This document shows, in pieces, positions 6,361-7,466 of a DNA stretch of 7,466 nt. A model generated the notes under the pieces. It saw nothing but the letters and a program-made list of their open reading frames with translations. It did not search any database and was not told where the DNA came from. This stretch comes from JBGPYM01 sp041493205 (GTDB taxonomy: Bacteria; Bacteroidota; Ignavibacteria; UBA10030; UBA6906). The DNA lies in the NCBI GenBank assembly GCA_041493205.1, contig JBGPYM010000159.1, positions 1 through 7,466 on the forward strand. Direction: 5' to 3'. How positions within the stretch are numbered: the first letter of the stretch is position 1; each line of letters begins with the position of its first letter. The position numbers were made by a program, and so were the translations under genes.

Positions 6361-7466
6361 CGCTACAGGCAATCACTTCCGGGTAACGACATTCGGAGAG
6401 AGCCACGGCCGCGCAATCGGCGCCGTCATCGACGGCGTGCGTCCCGGACTCCCGATCGACCTGGCGTTCGTACAAAAAGAACTCGACCGGCGCAGGCCGG
6501 GGCAGAGCGCCGTGACTACATCCCGTTCGGAAGCCGACCAGGTGGAGATCCTGAGCGGGGTCTTCGAGGGGAAAACCACCGGTACACCCCTCTGCATGAT
6601 CATCTGGAACAAAGATCAGCAGCCGAAAGCGTATGAGAAGATCAAAGACATGTTCCGGCCCGGCCATGCCGGCTACACGTACATGGCCAAGTTCGGGGTG
6701 AGCGACTACCGCGGCGGGGGCCGGTCCTCGGGACGCGAAACCGCTGCACGCGTCGCCGCCGGGGCGGTGGCAAAACGGCTTCTGGAGAACAAAGGAATTG
6801 ATATCGTCGGGTACACGCTGGAGGCGGGAGGCATCCGGGCCGCGACGTTCGACAGGTCCGTCATCGAGCGCAATCCGCTCCGCTGCCCCGATCCCGAAGC
6901 GGCGGCGGCGATGGAACAGCTCATCCTCGGGATGAAGGAGGAGGGGGATTCCGTCGGAGGGATTGTGGAGGTTCTCGTCTCCGGCGCGCCGGCAGGGCTG
7001 GGAGATCCCGTGTTCGACAAGCTCGAGGCCGATCTCGCCAAGGCCCTGATGTCCATCGGCGCGATCAAGGGCTTCGAAATCGGGAACGGATTTGCCGCCG
7101 CACGTCTCCGGGGGAGCCAGAACAACGATCCGATGTATTTCGACGAAACTGCCGGAAGGGTGCGCACGCGGACGAACAATGCCGGCGGCATCGCAGGCGG
7201 CATCTCCAACGGAGAAGATATCATCGTCCGTATTGCGGTGAAACCCCCTTCTTCCATAAGAAAAGAGCAGGAAACGGTGACCCTCGCCGGGAAACCGGCG
7301 ACCATCTCCGTCGAAGGGAGGCATGACCCGTGCATCTGTCCGCGTGTTGTGCCTGTCGCTGAGGCGATGATCGCACTGACACTGTATGACCACCTGACGC
7401 GCCAGAAGCTCCTTGCGCGGAAGACACGCCTTCAGGATCTCAGGGACACGATCGATCTGATCGACC
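6350..7466 (+). CDS. aroC: Chorismate synthase AroC (3' end outside window)
   Basis: AroC is the FMN-dependent enzyme that converts EPSP to chorismate, the last step of the pathway. The window holds 372 codons plus one base with no stop, so the protein is nearly complete compared with a usual 360-390 residues. Signatures are VTTFGESHGRAIG (12-24, with His19), RRRPGQS (47-53), RPGHAGYTYMAKFG (103-116, with His106), DYRGGGRSSGRETAARVAAGA (119-139), TNNAGGIAGGISNGEDI (275-291) and GRHDPCICPRVVPVAEAMIAL (323-343). Where most family members read GHADY and SSARET, this one reads GHAGY and SSGRET. The ATG at 6350 lies inside the end of aroA (11-nt overlap in another frame) and is preceded by GAGG at 6342-6345. 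It gives the expected GN-T/A-G-x-x-F N-terminus. This is the last gene seen in the aro operon. Confidence 0.96.
   Translation, partial: MAGNATGNHFRVTTFGESHGRAIGAVIDGVRPGLPIDLAFVQKELDRRRPGQSAVTTSRSEADQVEILSGVFEGKTTGTPLCMIIWNKDQQPKAYEKIKDMFRPGHAGYTYMAKFGVSDYRGGGRSSGRETAARVAAGAVAKRLLENKGIDIVGYTLEAGGIRAATFDRSVIERNPLRCPDPEAAAAMEQLILGMKEEGDSVGGIVEVLVSGAPAGLGDPVFDKLEADLAKALMSIGAIKGFEIGNGFAAARLRGSQNNDPMYFDETAGRVRTRTNNAGGIAGGISNGEDIIVRIAVKPPSSIRKEQETVTLAGKPATISVEGRHDPCICPRVVPVAEAMIALTLYDHLTRQKLLARKTRLQDLRDTIDLID

Noticed and set aside
6281..7393. Long minus-strand open frame opposite aroC.
   Set aside because: The + strand encodes an unmistakable chorismate synthase, and the minus-strand translation has no recognisable motifs.
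1..7466. Mobile elements, CRISPR arrays, tRNA or other novel defence-type systems.
   Set aside because: No transposase, integrase, direct-repeat array, tRNA-like fold or defence-family motif was seen. The genes form ordinary metabolic operons.

Overview
The window looks like chromosomal core-metabolism DNA from a GC-rich bacterium. The phylum cannot be fixed from sequence alone. A fused AroD-AroE protein and an MqnD-type menaquinone gene fit groups such as the PVC, FCB or Acidobacteria-like lineages better than enterics or bacilli, but that is inference.

Left edge (1 to about 365, + strand): the 3' part of a collagen-like gene. It has 23 perfect Gly-X-(Thr/Ser) triplets with a 12-residue superperiod, and then an ambiguous non-repetitive tail. 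It converges on the minus-strand genes, and I see no clear intrinsic terminator between them.

Minus strand (2413 down to 365): a tight three-gene cassette. Its order is a UbiE/MenG quinone C-methyltransferase, a GNAT acetyltransferase, and an MqnD-family protein of futalosine-pathway menaquinone synthesis. The gene junctions are a 1-nt gap and a 4-nt GTGA overlap.

Intergenic region 2414-2531: a strong sigma70-type promoter pointing right (TTGACT, 17-nt spacer, TATACT). Just downstream of the predicted start of transcription lies a perfect 8-bp hairpin followed by eight T residues, which looks like an intrinsic terminator or attenuator. This is the most interesting regulatory feature in the window.

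Plus strand (2532 to the right edge): an aro operon of aroB, a fused aroD-aroE, aroA and aroC. Every junction overlaps (4, 4 and 11 nt). aroC is nearly complete but runs off the window. Together these genes cover the common aromatic pathway from DAHP to chorismate, except for shikimate kinase (aroK) and DAHP synthase, which are not here. Chorismate is the entry substrate of the futalosine menaquinone route, so the two divergent units plausibly link precursor supply with quinone synthesis. I found no RNA genes, insertion sequences, CRISPR arrays or phage genes. Apart from the leader hairpin, the collagen-like gene and some residue-level oddities, the window is ordinary housekeeping DNA.
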